Assembly: GCF_026151205.1 (NCBI RefSeq)
Contig: NC_087082.1
Location: forward strand, 2,508,001-2,572,000
Length of the DNA: 64,000 bases
Source of the DNA: Bolinopsis microptera
Lineage: Eukaryota; Ctenophora; Tentaculata; Lobata; Bolinopsidae
Reading direction: 5' to 3'
A program made the position numbers and the translations under genes. The notes under the pieces were generated by a model, which made no database searches, was not told the origin of the DNA, and saw nothing but the letters and a program-made list of their open reading frames with translations. Below, one piece after another: positions 62,301 to 64,000 of this stretch (its first letter is position 1; every line of letters starts with the position of its first letter).

Positions 62301-64000
62301 CAATAAGATTTTTTCAGAAGCTTCTTTCTCAATGGCAACTACGAAAGAGATACAGATCACGGTTTTCAGGGCTAAGGTTAGGCACCAGTCCTTCGTTAGA
62401 CTGGCTTACGGTGAAATACATCGTTTCGTCATTACCCTGAGCGTATACAGATGCTGGTATACCTTACTGTTTCTATCTGGAGTTGCAGGTACGAACATTA
62501 ACAAGATCCAACCTGATATGATCGCTGAGGCTGCAGTCTCCCGAGCATTAACACTGGTCTTCCCCATCCTCGCTGCCACACATTTCCCCTCAATTCCCGC
62601 CACCGTTAATCCCCCTTTCTACCGAACACCAACCTCCCATCTGGTAACAACTGGAAATACTGCGCCTCCCGAGGGTTACAGAACATGACGTGTAACCTAC
62701 CCAATCCGAGAGGAGCCCACACATTTGCTTCGTACCACAGCTGTATCCGGTGGGTATAACACCGGGGTCTGGCCAGAAAGAGGTGAAACTTTTTGTAATC
62801 CTCAAATTGTAGTCTGGTGTGTGCAAGAAGAGAACAACGTGACGAGTAGAGCTAGCCCGAGAAACGCCGTGTTTCCTTTCCGGTAAGGGGCTGTCAGACT
62901 TGTTACCATTGTGTAAGTTGGATGAAGCCTGTATCTGCTTGTATAAAGAGTCAGCTACCTCCCCACCGAGACTTGCATCTGTTGTGTCTAAACTCTCCGC
63001 AAGCAATTCTAAATTGGCTTCTCGGTGAACATGTTGTCCAACGTCCAATAATGGATATATTTTGTGTTGACGTGTTGTTAAATGCTGAGTTTTTTTATCG
63101 CTGAGCCATCCCAATTTCTTCCTCCTCCCCAATGATATATCATATTAGGACAACTCAAAATCCCTCCATGATTTCGTCAGATAATTCCCCAACACCACCA
63201 TCATACGCGATGACTGACAGATTCTGGGAACTTCAAACTTTCTGATTGACTGAATCATCCCTCAGTACCAACTCAGCCTACGAGCAGTATTGATGACAAC
63301 AGTTTAACAACACTGAGGATATAACATGACACCTTTCATACTTTCTCCCGTCGGGAAGGAGGCCACAGGACAGCTTACCTGTTGATCCCACAAGCAGGAA
63401 ATCACAGTTTAGTTTCTGCTTTTAGGAAAGACGAAGCAGATATTTGAACTCTCCTGAAGTAGTTCTCTTCAATAAATTATTCTAGAAGCTTCTCTCATGG
63501 CAACTAGCGAGAGATACAGGATCACGGTTTTTCAGGGCTAAGGTTTAGGCAACCAGTCCTTCTTAGACGTGCTTATCGGTGAAATTTACCATCGTTCTTC
63601 ATTACCCTGCGAAACAGATGCTGGGTAAACTACTGTTTCTTTCTGGTGTTGCGAGGTACGAACCATTAACAAGATCCAACCTGATAGTGATCCTGAGCTG
63701 CAGTCTCCGAGCATTAACCTGGTCTTCCCCCATACCTTCCTAGCTGCACACATTTCCCCTCAATCCCGCCACGTTACTCCTCCCCATACTACCGAACAAC
63801 CAACCTCCCAACTGGTAACAACTGGAAATACTGCTCCCCCGAGGGTTACAGAACAACGTGAACCACCATCCGGAGAGGAGCCCACACATTGCCTTCGTAC
63901 CACAGCTGTATCCGTAGGGATAAGCACCGGGGTGCTGGCCAGAAAGAGGTGAAACTTTTTGTAATCCTCAAAATTGTGCTTTGGGGTGTGGGCAAAGAAG
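47334..64000 (-). repeat. Tandem array of about 14 truncated glycosyltransferase gene copies, continuing past the window
   Basis: A partial unit at 47334-47535 is followed by full units starting near 47540, 48719, 49909, 51067, 52255, 53446, 54667, 55841, 57049, 58221, 59421, 60594, 61755 and 62921 (cut by the window end). Each matches 38104-39252 of the intact gene in the SMC3 intron, in the same orientation, so it covers the N-terminus, membrane helix, lectin region and first two thirds of the catalytic domain through ADTGFIN. The last roughly 150 residues are missing. Units are joined head to tail: GGCTTCATCAAC runs into CACAATGGTAACACAG. Every unit has many single-base insertions and deletions, so no copy reads through as given. 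A C18 run interrupts one unit near 56287. No other gene was seen. Confidence 0.92.

Noticed and set aside
47334-64000. Dozens of short frames in the array as separate genes
   Set aside because: All are fragments, in shifting frames and on both strands, of one repeated truncated glycosyltransferase unit with sequencing-type indels.

Overview
The window is animal nuclear DNA. It is AT-rich and gene-dense, with many short introns that have GT-AG ends. I rebuilt the exon chains by hand, checking splice phase at every junction. No organism marker is present. The features seen are antisense genes nested in introns, acceptor-like AGs directly upstream of start codons, and full-length animal METTL3, SMC3 and EPS15-type genes. 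These would fit a non-bilaterian animal such as a ctenophore, but that is only a guess.

Layout. 1-7657 (minus): 5'-proximal part of an EPS15-type endocytic adaptor with EH domains; its 3' end lies outside the window. 8496-13947 (minus): complete METTL3, the m6A mRNA methyltransferase catalytic subunit (11 exons, 510 codons, every phase consistent). 13948-17855: gene-poor spacer with a GC-rich foldback element and a LINE remnant. 17856-28014 (plus): an unusual LIM-CAP fusion gene (10 exons, 454 codons); a small secreted-protein gene sits antisense in its eighth intron. 28015-31979: mostly non-coding, with LINE debris and one unrecognised minus-strand terminal exon. 31979-33289 (plus): an intronless SMYD-type SET/MYND methyltransferase. 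33669-47246 (plus): complete SMC3, the cohesin ATPase (23 exons, 1190 codons). Its introns hold a hAT-like MITE, a mariner-like MITE, a foldback element with a pogo-like MITE inside it, and an intact antisense gene for a type II membrane glycosyltransferase with a ricin-like lectin region. 47334-64000: a head-to-tail array of about 14 truncated copies of that glycosyltransferase gene. The array is full of single-base indels that look like unpolished long-read sequence.

The most interesting signal is shared by several genes: short tandem repeats sit on or next to 5' splice sites. EPS15 has 33-bp units that each repeat a GTGAGT donor, and a 35-bp array beside another donor. METTL3 has an 11-bp array reiterating GTAAGTAC from the donor itself. 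LIM-CAP has a 43-bp unit spanning the exon end and donor. SMC3 has a 21-bp unit doing the same. This suggests a genome-wide process that expands exon/intron junctions. It would multiply splice donors and could create or move introns.

The genes are housekeeping or regulatory (endocytosis, RNA methylation, cohesin, lysine methylation). They do not form a common pathway and their adjacency need not be functional.
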